Counted from the stretch's first letter, positions 8,586-17,390 are shown. The stretch is 64,000 bases of DNA from an uncultured Methanomassiliicoccales archaeon (GCA_959597175.1 CAUFXM010000001.1:124001-188000), one strand, 5' to 3'. The notes: generated from the sequence alone by a model not told the origin. Made by a program: numbers and translations.

Positions 8586-9899
8586 TTATTCCCTGAGGCA
8601 CCCGATCGGGATCACATGGATTCCGTCGGGCCTCGTATACGCGTAACCGGTGCCTGTAACCACCGCCATGAAAGAGAGCTTGTTCCGCTCCTCGATGTCG
8701 ACCTTGTCCTTCAGCCGCTTGAGGCTTTTTGCCCCCTTCTCGATCTTCTCAGGGGACAGCTTGACCTCTATCGCCCCCCATCTCCCGTCGTTGAGATGGA
8801 CGATGCAGTCGACCTCCAGGCCTGTGCTGTCACGATAAGCGTATAGCTTCCCGTTGTTCGATTGTGCGTAGATTCTCAGATCCCTGACAACCATACATTC
8901 GAACAGCAACCCCTCGGTCTCTGGGTCGAACTCCAGGTCCCTGGCTCCCGCACCGAGGAAGTGCGCGGCGATGGCCGGGTCACTGAGATACCTCACATCG
9001 GATTTCCTGATCCTAGCCTTGGACCTAAGCTTAGGGCACCACGCCGGGAGGTCCTCGATCATGCAAATGTCCTCCAGGGCATCCATGTAGGCGAGCATCG
9101 TGTCCATACTCATCTCCTTCTCTTCTTCGTCTTCCTCTTCTGGAACATCCTGTGAATCATCGGATTCGTCCTCGTCAATCCCCAGGACATCGTTGTAAAT
9201 CGTGGTGTTCGAAACCGCTGTGGAGACGTTCCTGGCTAGAGACCTGAGTATCAGCTCCATCTTCCTGCGGTTCCTTTTCTTCCCGTCGATGAATATGTCC
9301 GAATCCAGGATAGCCTCGCAGTAATCCGTGATGACGTCCCCATCCCCTCCGGAGAACACCGCATCCGGCCATCCCCCCCTAACGATCAACCTGGCGATAT
9401 CGGAAGCCGTGTGAGGGGATATCCCGGACACGCTATCCCCCTCGAACATCCTGCCCAGGGAGACCTCTCCGCTGGAGTCGCCGGACTCATACAGGCTGAG
9501 AGTCCTCATGATGACCTTGGCAATGCGACCAGCTCCAGAGTGTTTTCTGATGACTGGCCTGTATGTAGTGGATCCTGTGAGTATGTAGAGTCCCTTTGCA
9601 TGTCTCCTGTCTACCGAGTACCTCACCGCATCCCAGAGTTCGGGCTCCATCTGCCATTCATCGATGAGCCGGGGATTATCACCTTCCAACAGAAGCGAGA
9701 TGTGGAGTGCGGCAATCTCGTGATAACGTTTCGAGTTGTCGGGGTCCTGCAGATAAATCGCGCTTTTGCAGAACTGTTCGGCGGTCGTCGTCTTCCCACA
9801 CCACTTCGGCCCTATGATCACGACAGCTCCGAACAACCGAAGTTTCTCTGCTATAATGCGGTCCACCAATCTGGGTTTGTACTCGTACTCGGGTTGCAC
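8586..9899 (-). CDS. AAA ATPase with DUF4143 domain
   Basis: 437 aa protein of the AAA_14/DUF4143 family, common in archaea and gut microbes and usually of unknown role. Walker A is GPKWCGKTT (residues 30-38), Walker B is RLIDEWQ, and the sensor region is LTGSTTYRP. The C-terminal part contains GLEVDCIV and WGAIEVKLS, a pattern resembling a PD-(D/E)XK nuclease core. A strongly acidic insertion (DEDESDDSQDVPEEEDEEEK) near residues 240-260 is unusual for the family. A seven-copy 24-bp tandem repeat array begins 31 bases upstream of its start. Confidence 0.9.
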   Translation of the reverse strand: MQPEYEYKPRLVDRIIAEKLRLFGAVVIIGPKWCGKTTTAEQFCKSAIYLQDPDNSKRYHEIAALHISLLLEGDNPRLIDEWQMEPELWDAVRYSVDRRHAKGLYILTGSTTYRPVIRKHSGAGRIAKVIMRTLSLYESGDSSGEVSLGRMFEGDSVSGISPHTASDIARLIVRGGWPDAVFSGGDGDVITDYCEAILDSDIFIDGKKRNRRKMELILRSLARNVSTAVSNTTIYNDVLGIDEDESDDSQDVPEEEDEEEKEMSMDTMLAYMDALEDICMIEDLPAWCPKLRSKARIRKSDVRYLSDPAIAAHFLGAGARDLEFDPETEGLLFECMVVRDLRIYAQSNNGKLYAYRDSTGLEVDCIVHLNDGRWGAIEVKLSPEKIEKGAKSLKRLKDKVDIEERNKLSFMAVVTGTGYAYTRPDGIHVIPIGCLRE

Positions 9900-9930
9900 A
9901 CCAACTGAATAACCTAAGATATAATAAACT

Positions 9931-10098
9931 CATTCCCTATTTTGCACATGTTTTCATTCCCCAGTTTGCATACGAAATCATTCCTGATTTTGCAGATTGA
10001 TTCATTCCTTATTTTTCACATTATTTCATTCCCCAATTTGCACATAAAACCGTTCCCCCATTTGCAGATCCTTTCGCTCCCCGACCTGCACCCATGAT
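9931..10098. repeat. Seven tandem 24-bp repeats upstream of the DUF4143 ATPase
   Basis: Units start at 9931, 9955, 9979, 10003, 10027, 10051 and 10075, with no variation in period. Each has a conserved 16-base head (consensus CATTCCCCATTTTGCA) and a variable 8-base tail. Copies 6 and 7, furthest from the ATPase gene, have drifted (CGTTCC, CGCTCC and higher GC). On the minus strand 24 bp equals eight codons, giving a degenerate MCKIGNEF-like peptide repeat, but a TGA interrupts copy 4 and a TAG follows the array. The array lies in the promoter region of the ATPase, so iteron-like protein binding sites are a natural reading. Confidence 0.95.
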
Positions 10099-10118
10099 TG
10101 CATGGAAGCAACCTAACG

Positions 10119-10128
10119 GTTTTATACC
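10119..10128 (+). promoter_or_regulatory. TATA box of a candidate RNA gene
   Basis: GTTTTATACC is a good archaeal TATA element. No start codon with a coding-like frame follows at a suitable distance, which suggests a non-coding transcript beginning near 10148. Confidence 0.4.
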
Positions 10129-10145
10129 GCAGATGGATGGAGTCA

Positions 10146-10262
10146 CTCACGGAGTTCAGGTGCCGGCCATGTTCGGTACTCTGCCGTGGAGGGTTTTTCA
10201 CCCTCAGGCCGCACGGGTGCGACAGCAGGACGTGCGGAGGCCGCAGCCATTGGTTTAACCCA
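10146..10262 (+). ncRNA. Candidate structured small RNA
   Basis: GC-rich and not coding, it follows the TATA element at 10119. Two hairpins are visible: GAGGGT / ACCCTC (10189-10205, 5-base loop) and CCGCAC / GTGCGG (10209-10237), the latter extendable with GGCC pairing. No tRNA, C/D-box or confident H/ACA signature was recognised. It ends before the separate promoter of the ribosomal operon. Confidence 0.3.
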
Positions 10263-10283
10263 TTGTTCATTCCTTCTAGCAAT

Positions 10284-10293
10284 GCTTATATAC
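10284..10293 (+). promoter_or_regulatory. TATA box of the S19e operon
   Basis: CTTATATACC lies about 75 bases before the S19e start, implying a leader of roughly 45-50 bases from a start near 10315. Confidence 0.6.
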
Positions 10294-10360
10294 CACATCT
10301 CTATACCAACCTCCCGTTATTGCCCTGCAAAATCTCTGCGGGGCGATGCGAGGTATCAAC

Positions 10361-10789
10361 ATGGTAACCGTCTACGACGTCCCTGCCGAGCAGCTCATAC
10401 TCAAGACGGCCCAGAAGCTCAAGGAGAACCCCAACATCGTTCCCCCTGAGTGGGCCGAGTACGTGAAGACCGGCAGGCACACAGAGAGAGGCCCGTCCCA
10501 GGACGACTGGTGGTACACCAGGGCCGCCTCCATCATGAGGAAACTGTACGTGAAGGGCCCCATGGGCTCCTCCAGGCTCGCCGCCGAGTACGGCGGGTTC
10601 GCCGACAAGGGATCCATGCCCAACAGGGCGGTCAAGGGAAGCCGCAACATCGCCAGGAAGTGCATGATGCAGCTCGAGGCCGCCGGGTACCTGGTATCCA
10701 AGGACAAAGAGGGCCGCGCCATCAGCCCTGCGGGACAGTCCCTCCTGGACAACACCGCCAAAGAGGTCTATGACGAGATGAGGGCCTGA
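10361..10789 (+). CDS. rps19e: 30S ribosomal protein S19e
   Basis: 142 aa archaeal/eukaryotic small-subunit protein with a winged-helix-like core. Recognisable blocks are VYDVPAEQLI, PPEWAEYVKTG, DDWWYTRAASIMRKLY and GSRNIARK. ATG 10361 is chosen over the upstream in-frame ATG 10346 because GCGAGGT at 10348-10354 is correctly spaced and the S19e family begins at this residue. It heads the conserved archaeal cluster S19e, PDCD5-like, L39e, L31e, eIF6. Confidence 0.96.
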   Translation: MVTVYDVPAEQLILKTAQKLKENPNIVPPEWAEYVKTGRHTERGPSQDDWWYTRAASIMRKLYVKGPMGSSRLAAEYGGFADKGSMPNRAVKGSRNIARKCMMQLEAAGYLVSKDKEGRAISPAGQSLLDNTAKEVYDEMRA

Positions 10790-10802
10790 GGGAGGCACCG
10801 GC

Positions 10803-11132
10803 ATGGAAGATCCCGAATTGGAAGCAATCAGACAGAGGAGGATGGCCGAGCTCCAGCAGCAGGCCCAGTCCCAGGCTGCCCAGGAGGAGCAGGCCAGGAG
10901 GATGGAGATGCAGAAGCAGAACGCCCTCAGGCAGATACTCACTCCGGAGGCCAGGCAGAGGCTGGCCAACATCAGGCTGGCCAACCCGCAGATGGCGGAT
11001 TCTGTCGAGATGCAGCTGATTCAGCTTGCACAGAGCGGCAGGCTGCAGGGAATCATCGACGACACCATGCTCAGGAGCATTCTCGGGCAGATCGCCCCTC
11101 AGCACAGGGAGATCACCATAGAGAGGAGATAA
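10803..11132 (+). CDS. PDCD5/TFAR19-family DNA-binding protein
   Basis: 109 aa. The N-terminal helix is charged and glutamine-rich ([18 protein letters not shown]), followed by a three-helix bundle with the family hallmarks [35 protein letters not shown] and a basic C-terminus. Its position between S19e and L39e is the standard archaeal arrangement and independently supports the call. The family binds DNA in vitro; its physiological role in archaea is not settled. Confidence 0.95.
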   Translation: MEDPELEAIRQRRMAELQQQAQSQAAQEEQARRMEMQKQNALRQILTPEARQRLANIRLANPQMADSVEMQLIQLAQSGRLQGIIDDTMLRSILGQIAPQHREITIERR

Positions 11133-11134
11133 TC

Positions 11135-11290
11135 ATGTCAAGCACAAAGGCCCCCGCGATGAAACAGAGGCTCAACAAGAAGGTCAACCAGAACCGCCGT
11201 GTACCGGCCTGGGTCATGATCAGGACGAACAGGCAGTTCCTCCGCCACCCCAAGAGAAGGTCGTGGCGCATGAGCAAACTCAAGGAGTGA
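11135..11290 (+). CDS. rpl39e: 50S ribosomal protein L39e
   Basis: 51 aa, the exact length expected. ATG 11135 follows GAGAGGAGAT with ideal spacing and the preceding stop ends 2 bases earlier. The sequence is highly basic with the family features [19 protein letters not shown] and [12 protein letters not shown]39e lines the polypeptide exit tunnel. Confidence 0.96.
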   Translation: MSSTKAPAMKQRLNKKVNQNRRVPAWVMIRTNRQFLRHPKRRSWRMSKLKE

Positions 11291-11295
11291 TTCAG

Positions 11296-11559
11296 ATGGC
11301 AGACGAATTCGAGAGGATCATGGTCATCCCCCTCAGGAAGACCAAGCAGGCGCCCCGCACCCGCAGGGCCAACCGCGCCGTCAAAGAGGTCAGGGAGATC
11401 GTCATGAGGCACATGAAGGTCGACGCCGACAACGTCTGGATCGACGCCAGTGTCAACGAGAAGCTCTGGGAGAACGGCATCCGCAACCCTCCCTCCAAGA
11501 TCACCGTCAAAGCGGTGAAGTTCGACGACGGCCTCGTAGAGGTCTCGCTGGCGGAGTGA
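11296..11559 (+). CDS. rpl31e: 50S ribosomal protein L31e
   Basis: 87 aa from ATG 11296, with AAGGAG at 11282-11287 inside the L39e stop region; the upstream in-frame ATG 11263 lies within L39e and is not used. Family features are RANRAVKEVREIVMRHMK and the WENGIRNPPSKI block. It contributes to the rim of the exit tunnel, where SRP docks. Confidence 0.96.
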   Translation: MADEFERIMVIPLRKTKQAPRTRRANRAVKEVREIVMRHMKVDADNVWIDASVNEKLWENGIRNPPSKITVKAVKFDDGLVEVSLAE

Positions 11560-11564
11560 TTCGA

Positions 11565-12224
11565 ATGATGAGGTTCTCACGCCATTCAGGGAACCCCAAC
11601 ATCGGGGTATACGCCGCGGCGAACGAGAGCCTCGCCTTCCTATCCGCCGACGCCTCCCCCGAGTTCGAGAGGGCTGTGGGGGAGGCGCTCGGCGTCAAAA
11701 CCATTAAGACCACCGTCGCCGGGGCCCATGTCATCGGGTCCCTGGTGGCGATGAACTCCAACTGCGCCGTGGTCACAGGGCTGGCGGACGCGAGAGAGGT
11801 CGAGGTCATCGAGGCCGAGATCCCGTGCTTCCTGCTGGACGACTCGCTGAACGCGGCCGGCAACAACATTCTCGTGAACGACCACGGAGCCATTGTCAGC
11901 CCGGAGTACGGGCACGCCGTGGCCAAGCCCCTGGCGGATGCGCTCGGGGTGGAGGTCGTGTTCTCGTCCATAGCCGGGTGCAACACCGTTGGCTCCATAT
12001 GCAGGGCGACCAACAAGGGCTGCGTCTGCCACATGGACGCATCCGACGATGAGCTCGACCTGATAAAGGACGTCCTGAAGGTCGAGGCCGTCAGGACATC
12101 CGTGAACCACGGGTCGCGCGTGCTCGGAGCGGGCATACTGGCCAACTCGAAGGGAGCGGTCGTCGGAGACGAGACCACGCCCATAGAGATGGGCAGGATC
12201 GAGGAAGGGCTCGGCCTGTACTGA
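11565..12224 (+). CDS. eif6: Translation initiation factor 6 (ribosome anti-association factor)
   Basis: 219 aa, composed of the five quasi-repeats that form the eIF6 pentein ring (for example NPNIGVYAAANE, GNNILVNDHGAIVSPEY and ANSKGAVVGDETTPIEMGRI). It binds the large subunit and blocks premature joining. ATG 11565 has GGAG 8 bases upstream. The stop codon directly abuts the stop of the convergent hydrolase gene, with no base between them. Confidence 0.95.
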   Translation: MMRFSRHSGNPNIGVYAAANESLAFLSADASPEFERAVGEALGVKTIKTTVAGAHVIGSLVAMNSNCAVVTGLADAREVEVIEAEIPCFLLDDSLNAAGNNILVNDHGAIVSPEYGHAVAKPLADALGVEVVFSSIAGCNTVGSICRATNKGCVCHMDASDDELDLIKDVLKVEAVRTSVNHGSRVLGAGILANSKGAVVGDETTPIEMGRIEEGLGLY

Positions 12225-12893
12225 TCAGCGGTCGAAGACCCAGCACTGCTTCATCCCGTCGATGTCGTCCCGGGACACATCTATCTCGTTCCCGATGTAG
12301 TCAACCGCTTCATCGGGAATCATGTCCAGGAACTCGTCCAGGGGCGTTATCGGTATGGATAGCCCGCCCACCCTGTAGTGCATGGGGACTATGACGTTCG
12401 GATTGACGGCCTCCAGGAACGCCCTCACCTCGGGCAGGGGCATGGTGAACACCTCCCCAGTGGGCACGAAGAGCATGTCCACGCCGCGGATCCTGTCCAG
12501 GACCCCGGGGTCCGGCATGCAACCGAGGTCCCCGCAGTGGCACACCGTTGTCCCGTCCATCTCGAAGAGGTACATGATGTTGTCCCCCCTCTCGCTTCCG
12601 CCTACGGCGTCGTGGAATGTGTGGAGGCCCTCGAAGGTCAGACCCTTCGCGGAGAACTCCCCCTCGACCGACAGGAAGTCGGTGTGATTCCCCTTCACGA
12701 CCCGGACCGCGTTGTGGTCGTAGTGGTTGTGCGTCATCAGAACCACGTCAGCCGTCACCGACGGGGGGCGGATGCCTATGGAGCGACCGTCGTGCGGATC
12801 GACTACCACAGTTACGTCGCCGTCGCCGAATTCGAAGCAGGAGTGCCCGTGCCATCTGACCCTCATGTCGGGGCCATTGTGCGTATCCGACAT
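12225..12893 (-). CDS. MBL-fold metal-dependent hydrolase (UPF0173-like)
   Basis: About 222 aa beta-lactamase-fold hydrolase. The metal-binding motif THNHYDHNAV, the later CHCGDLG and the C-terminal MHYRVGG block give the ligand set of UPF0173-type enzymes; the substrate is unknown. ATG 12893 (MSDTHNG) is favoured because GGGAG lies 8 bases upstream; other in-frame starts at 12920, 12899 and 12866 would change the N-terminus slightly. It converges without spacing on eif6. Confidence 0.85.
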   Translation of the reverse strand: MSDTHNGPDMRVRWHGHSCFEFGDGDVTVVVDPHDGRSIGIRPPSVTADVVLMTHNHYDHNAVRVVKGNHTDFLSVEGEFSAKGLTFEGLHTFHDAVGGSERGDNIMYLFEMDGTTVCHCGDLGCMPDPGVLDRIRGVDMLFVPTGEVFTMPLPEVRAFLEAVNPNVIVPMHYRVGGLSIPITPLDEFLDMIPDEAVDYIGNEIDVSRDDIDGMKQCWVFDR

Positions 12894-12951
12894 AAACATG
12901 GCTCCCGCGGGAGGACCCATCCATCACAAGCGGAGGGTCCATCGGGGATTG

Positions 12952-12959
12952 TTTATAAG
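12952..12959 (+). promoter_or_regulatory. TATA box for DUF373 operon (leaderless)
   Basis: TTTATAAG is centred 27 bases before ATG 12982, which places transcription start on or next to the start codon. Confidence 0.6.
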
Positions 12960-12981
12960 GGGCTAGAGCGTTAGGACGCGC

Positions 12982-14106
12982 ATGAAGAAGACTCTGGTCC
13001 TGGTCGTCGACAGGGACGACGATTTCGGCGTCAAGGGCAAGGTGAACACTCCCGTCATAGGTGTTCAGAACTGCCTGGACGCGGCCACAGCCTTCGGAAT
13101 ATCCGACCCTGAGGACTCGGACCTCAACGCGCTGTACGCCGCCGTCAGCGTCTGCCTGGAGCTGCAGGAGGACGGCCACGAGGCGGACGTGGCGCTGATC
13201 TGCGGCGACGAGAAGGTCGGACACCGCTCAGACCTCGCCCTGGTCGCACAGCTGGAGGAGGTCCTGGACGAGATAGAACCGGACAGCGTCGTCCTCGTGG
13301 GTGACGGGGCCGAGGACGAGTACATCTACCCCATCATCTCGTCGCGCGCGCACGTCGACTCCGTGAGGAAGGTCTACGTCAAGCAGTCCCCTGGCCTGGA
13401 GGGGTCGTTCTACATCATATCCAAGATGCTGTCAGACCCCGGGAAGAGGAAGAGGTTCCTCGTGCCCCTGGGATTCGTCATCGTCCTGCTGTCCCTGTTC
13501 TTCATCATGCCCAGCCTGATGGTGTACAGCTCCGACCACAACATCAACACGCTGGCAGGGATGTCCGGCAGCCTGGCGTTCTTCTTCATCGGCGTGGTCA
13601 TCATGCTGTACGGGTACAACGTCGCGGAGAGGTACATCGAGTTCCGCAGCAACCTGGTGGCGTCCCTGGCAGGGGACACCACCCGCCTGATATTCCTGTG
13701 CATCTCCATCTGCATCGTCCTGGTCACGGCGATATGGAACTACATAGAGGCGGGGAACCTGTACCTGCAGAGCATCTTCTCCTGGGTGCTGTACTACATG
13801 TCGTCCATGGTCTGGCCCGTCATAGTGGCCATCCTGATCTACATCGCGGGCGACGTGATCCAGGACTACCAGTCGTCGAAGACGGTCAGGCTGAGCAACC
13901 TGTTCGGTGCCGTGGGCCTGGCAAGCCTGGGCCTGGTAGCCCTGGGCATCCTGGACATCGTCACCTACTTCCTCGACGGGAGCTACGCCGTGGAGCTGGG
14001 GGTGGCCGAGATCGTCGGGGGCGTCGTCATCTCCGTGCTGAGCACGTTCGTCAAGGGGCGCATCGTCCAATCCCGTCCGGAGGAGGGCGCGGATGAGGCA
14101 GTCTGA
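12982..14106 (+). CDS. DUF373 family membrane protein
   Basis: 374 aa. The soluble N-terminal half (LVLVVDRDDDFGVKGKVNTP, LICGDEKVG, VLVGDGAEDE) is followed by about six hydrophobic segments from residue 155 onward. This is the architecture of archaeal DUF373 proteins, whose function is unknown. It is likely translated from a leaderless transcript and overlaps the next gene by 14 bases, so the two are translationally linked. Confidence 0.88.
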   Translation: MKKTLVLVVDRDDDFGVKGKVNTPVIGVQNCLDAATAFGISDPEDSDLNALYAAVSVCLELQEDGHEADVALICGDEKVGHRSDLALVAQLEEVLDEIEPDSVVLVGDGAEDEYIYPIISSRAHVDSVRKVYVKQSPGLEGSFYIISKMLSDPGKRKRFLVPLGFVIVLLSLFFIMPSLMVYSSDHNINTLAGMSGSLAFFFIGVVIMLYGYNVAERYIEFRSNLVASLAGDTTRLIFLCISICIVLVTAIWNYIEAGNLYLQSIFSWVLYYMSSMVWPVIVAILIYIAGDVIQDYQSSKTVRLSNLFGAVGLASLGLVALGILDIVTYFLDGSYAVELGVAEIVGGVVISVLSTFVKGRIVQSRPEEGADEAV

Positions 14107-14782
14107 GTGGATGCCCATCTACGAGGCCATACTGGCGGACATGGGATACGACCGTTCCGAGGACGAGGCCTGCGCCAGGGTTCTGAGGGCCGTCACGATG
14201 TCCTCCGACCTGGTGACGGAGGATGAGGTCGCCCACCGGTTCGGCAGGGAGGCGACGGTGTTCGGGGACGCCCGGTGCCTGGAGTCGGACCTGGGTTCCA
14301 TGGGTGTTCATGGGACATCGATAGCATCCGGCTCCTGCGTAGGCAGGCTCCTGGAAGCGGGGGTCCTGCCGGATGCGGTCGTCACGGACCTCGACGGTGA
14401 CATCGACGCGCAGCTGGAGGCCAGCTCCCGCGGGTCGCTGACGTTCGTCCACGCGCACGGGGACAACATGGACCTGGTCAGGGAGTACGCCGGCAGGTTC
14501 ACCGGACCGCTGATCCTCACGACCCAGTCCAAGCCGGACACCGTGGTGGTGAACTTCGGGGGGTTCACCGACGGCGACAGGGCCGTCTGCATAGCGCAGG
14601 AGTTCGGCGCCAGGGAGGTGTGGCTGGAGGGCTTCGACTTCCTCCATCCAAACCCCAAGGCGGGCAGCGACCCGGCGGTGAAGCTCAGGAAGCTGGCATG
14701 GGCGGAGAGGATCATCCGCTCGCTCGAACCGGACATCTTGCTGCATCTTCCAACGAATCACAGTTCCGCATTTATAGGATGA
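14093..14782 (+). CDS. mptE: MptE-like 6-hydroxymethyl-dihydropterin pyrophosphokinase
   Basis: 229 aa. The VVTDLDGDI motif, the HAHGDN block and the C-terminal EVWLEGFDF segment match the DUF115/MptE family, which activates 6-hydroxymethyl-7,8-dihydropterin with ATP for tetrahydromethanopterin synthesis, the C1 carrier of methanogens. Methylotrophic Methanomassiliicoccales lack much of the C1 branch, so a general folate or pterin role or a related substrate is possible. It starts inside the end of the DUF373 gene. Confidence 0.8.
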   Translation: MRQSEWMPIYEAILADMGYDRSEDEACARVLRAVTMSSDLVTEDEVAHRFGREATVFGDARCLESDLGSMGVHGTSIASGSCVGRLLEAGVLPDAVVTDLDGDIDAQLEASSRGSLTFVHAHGDNMDLVREYAGRFTGPLILTTQSKPDTVVVNFGGFTDGDRAVCIAQEFGAREVWLEGFDFLHPNPKAGSDPAVKLRKLAWAERIIRSLEPDILLHLPTNHSSAFIG

Positions 14783-14809
14783 GTCGCTACCGACCCGTGA
14801 GGGACCGGG

Positions 14810-16426
14810 ATGGAGCTGGCTTACATCGTTCTCATTGCACTGGCCATCGTTTACATCCCCATCTGGATATGGGTTTGGAGATGCCCCGAGAAGGCCGAGA
14901 GGTACCACCTCTGCAAGTACGGCCCCTGCATCATGATCAGGACCAAGCTCGGGATGAGGACCATGGACCGCCTGGCCAGATATCCCCGGTTCTGGCGCGC
15001 CTTCGGGTTCTTCTCCAAGGTCGTCTCGGCCGTGCTCTTCCTGCTCATGGTGTACATGCTGCTGGTGGCGGTCATAGCCGTGCCGTCCAGGATGGCCTCG
15101 GGGTCGTCGATAGGCATAGAGTACGCCCTGGCGATACCCGGATTCAACCCGATACTGCCGCTGAGCTACGGCGTGGTCGCGCTGGTCATCGCCATGGTCG
15201 TCCATGAGCTGGGCCACGGGATACAGGCAAGGGCGAACGGGGCCAGGGTGGACTCGTCAGGACTCCTCTACGGTGTCGTACCCCTTGGGGCGTTCGTGGA
15301 GCCCAACGAGGAGGACATGTCAACGAAGTCCCGCAGGGCCCAGATGGACATGTACACGGCCGGGATATCCGTCAACACCGTGGTGGCGATCGTCTCCATC
15401 CTTCTGATCGTGGGCGCCTGCGGCACCGTGTCTTCGGAGTACGAGGACGACGCCGGCGTCTACTACATGGACTCCGACTCCCCGGCGTACCTGGCCGGGA
15501 TTCCCGCGTCGGCGATCATCACCGGCTTGGAGGACGAGAGCGGCACCGTGCACCCGGTTTACACAGATGTCCGGGGGACCGTGGTCGGCCTGACATCGGA
15601 TGAAGGTGTGATAGACCCCACCAAATGGTACAGGGTGCATTACACTGATTCGAGCGGCGAGCATGTGACCGACGCCTACATCCAGATCGGGGTCTACATA
15701 CGCACGATCAGTGTCGGCAGTCCCGCCGAGAGCGCGGGCATAGGCTACGGTGACTTCCTTTACTCGATAACCCTAGACTCCAACGGCAACGGTGTAAGGG
15801 ACGACCACGAGGAGGTCATCAACAGCACAACGGAGTTCAACGACATCATGTCCTCCACCAGCCCCGGGCAGACAGCATGGATCGGCACCGTGGAGGTCTC
15901 CCAGGACCAGGGTTCGGAGGTTATCCCGACGTACACCCAGGTCACGCTCTCCGACAACGACGGCGTCGGATTCCTCGGGATGAGCGTGTCCACAAGCGGG
16001 ATGACGTTCACGACACCGGGCATCATGCTGGACGCGGCCACGAACCCGTTCTACGGGGCGGACTCCCCGGTGACGTACGTGACCTCGTTCCTGAGCTACC
16101 TGTCCGGCCCGTTCAACGGCGCCGACCCGGTGCCCGACGAGATCAAGTGGTGGTACGACACGCCCATGGGCGACCTGTTCTGGGTTCTGGTGTCACTGCT
16201 GTACTGGGTGTTCTGGATAGACATACTCCTGGCGATCTCCAACGCCCTGCCGGCGTACCCGTTCGACGGAGGGTTCATATTTGCCGGAGGTGTCAACTGG
16301 CTCTGCGAGAAGCTCGGTGTGAAGGACGCCGAGCGCCGCGACCGCATCACCAACAGCGTGTCGAGCAGCGTGTCCACCGTGGTGCTGTTCATGTTCCTGA
16401 TAGTGATAGTGTCGTTCGTAATGTGA
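14810..16426 (+). CDS. Site-2-protease-type intramembrane metalloprotease with PDZ domains
   Basis: 538 aa member of peptidase family M50. The zinc motif HELGH lies in a membrane segment near residue 130, and the third-ligand region NALPAYPFDGG near residue 480. Between them sits a long extracellular region with PDZ-like blocks (SVGSPAESAGIGYGDFLYSI, DGVGFLGMSVS). It cleaves membrane-embedded substrates, commonly anti-sigma or regulatory proteins in bacteria; the archaeal substrates are unknown. A TATA-like ATTTATAGG at 14770-14778 and GAGGGACCGGG just before ATG 14810 set the start. Confidence 0.88.
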   Translation: MELAYIVLIALAIVYIPIWIWVWRCPEKAERYHLCKYGPCIMIRTKLGMRTMDRLARYPRFWRAFGFFSKVVSAVLFLLMVYMLLVAVIAVPSRMASGSSIGIEYALAIPGFNPILPLSYGVVALVIAMVVHELGHGIQARANGARVDSSGLLYGVVPLGAFVEPNEEDMSTKSRRAQMDMYTAGISVNTVVAIVSILLIVGACGTVSSEYEDDAGVYYMDSDSPAYLAGIPASAIITGLEDESGTVHPVYTDVRGTVVGLTSDEGVIDPTKWYRVHYTDSSGEHVTDAYIQIGVYIRTISVGSPAESAGIGYGDFLYSITLDSNGNGVRDDHEEVINSTTEFNDIMSSTSPGQTAWIGTVEVSQDQGSEVIPTYTQVTLSDNDGVGFLGMSVSTSGMTFTTPGIMLDAATNPFYGADSPVTYVTSFLSYLSGPFNGADPVPDEIKWWYDTPMGDLFWVLVSLLYWVFWIDILLAISNALPAYPFDGGFIFAGGVNWLCEKLGVKDAERRDRITNSVSSSVSTVVLFMFLIVIVSFVM

Positions 16427-16445
16427 TCTGGGAGAGGTGAGGGCG

Positions 16446-17390
16446 ATGATGGACATCTACGAGATGCGTGACGGGAAGCCGTGCAAGACGGACACGATAA
16501 AGGACGACGTGTGGATCAACCTCGTCAACCCCACTCCGGAGGAGATAGACAGGGTCCAGGCCGCGCTCCAGATCGACAGGGAGGCGCTCACGGCGGCTCT
16601 GGATGACGAGGAGGGCTCCAGGACGGAGGTGTCCCCCAGATACACCCTGATCCTCATAGACGCCCCGGCAAGGGAGTGGAGGAACAACCGCGAGGAGTTC
16701 ACCACATACCCCCTGTCCATAACGATCACCGACACGGCGGTGGTGACCGTCTCCCTGCTGGAGATGTTCGCCCTGACCAACATCACGTCCGGGAAGAACA
16801 AGAACATCAACACGATCAACGTGGCCAACAGGACCCGCTTCGTCCTCCAGATCCTGTTCAGGGTGGCGATGACGTACCAGGCCGACCTCAAGTACATCGA
16901 GGTCAAGAGGATCGCCATAGAGGAGTCCATAAGGAAGGCCACCCGCAGGGAGGACCTGTTCGAGCTCCACGAGCTGGAGTCCAACCTGGTCTACTTCAAG
17001 ACCAGCCTCAGCGTGAACTGCTCGGTCATAGACAGGATAGGGAAGCTCTCGCGCTTCGTCTCCAGCCCCGAGGACAGGGACCTGATGGACGACGTGGTGA
17101 TCGAGACCAACCAGGCCCTGGAGATGACCGTCACCTACAGCCAGATCATCAAGGGTACAAGACAGCTGGTGGAGGCCGACCTCAACAACTCGCTGTCCAA
17201 CGTCATGAAGTTCCTGACGTCCATCACGCTCATCATAGCCATACCGACGATGGTGGAGAGCTTCTACGGCATGAACGTGACCCTGCCTGGGACGGACTAC
17301 CCTTATACATACGTCATACTTATCGGGATAATGATCGCCACATGCATATTCGCCATCTGGGGCCTCCAGAGACGCGGCATGTGGCGTTGA
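16446..17390 (+). CDS. CorA-like divalent metal ion transporter
   Basis: About 314 aa. A cytoplasmic alpha/beta domain and long helical stalk lead to two C-terminal membrane helices. The hallmark YGMNV after the first helix (around residue 275) forms the selectivity loop of Mg2+/Co2+ channels, and the chain ends with the basic GLQRRGMWR. ATG 16446 follows GAGGTGA; GTG 16437 is possible but overlaps that site. Confidence 0.9.
   Translation: MMDIYEMRDGKPCKTDTIKDDVWINLVNPTPEEIDRVQAALQIDREALTAALDDEEGSRTEVSPRYTLILIDAPAREWRNNREEFTTYPLSITITDTAVVTVSLLEMFALTNITSGKNKNINTINVANRTRFVLQILFRVAMTYQADLKYIEVKRIAIEESIRKATRREDLFELHELESNLVYFKTSLSVNCSVIDRIGKLSRFVSSPEDRDLMDDVVIETNQALEMTVTYSQIIKGTRQLVEADLNNSLSNVMKFLTSITLIIAIPTMVESFYGMNVTLPGTDYPYTYVILIGIMIATCIFAIWGLQRRGMWR

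Noticed and set aside
9931..10098. CRISPR array
   Set aside because: Units are 24 bp with only 8 variable bases, the heads are imperfect, and there are no cas genes.
10146..10262. tRNA gene
   Set aside because: No T-loop GTTCGAATC-like signature or cloverleaf could be built.
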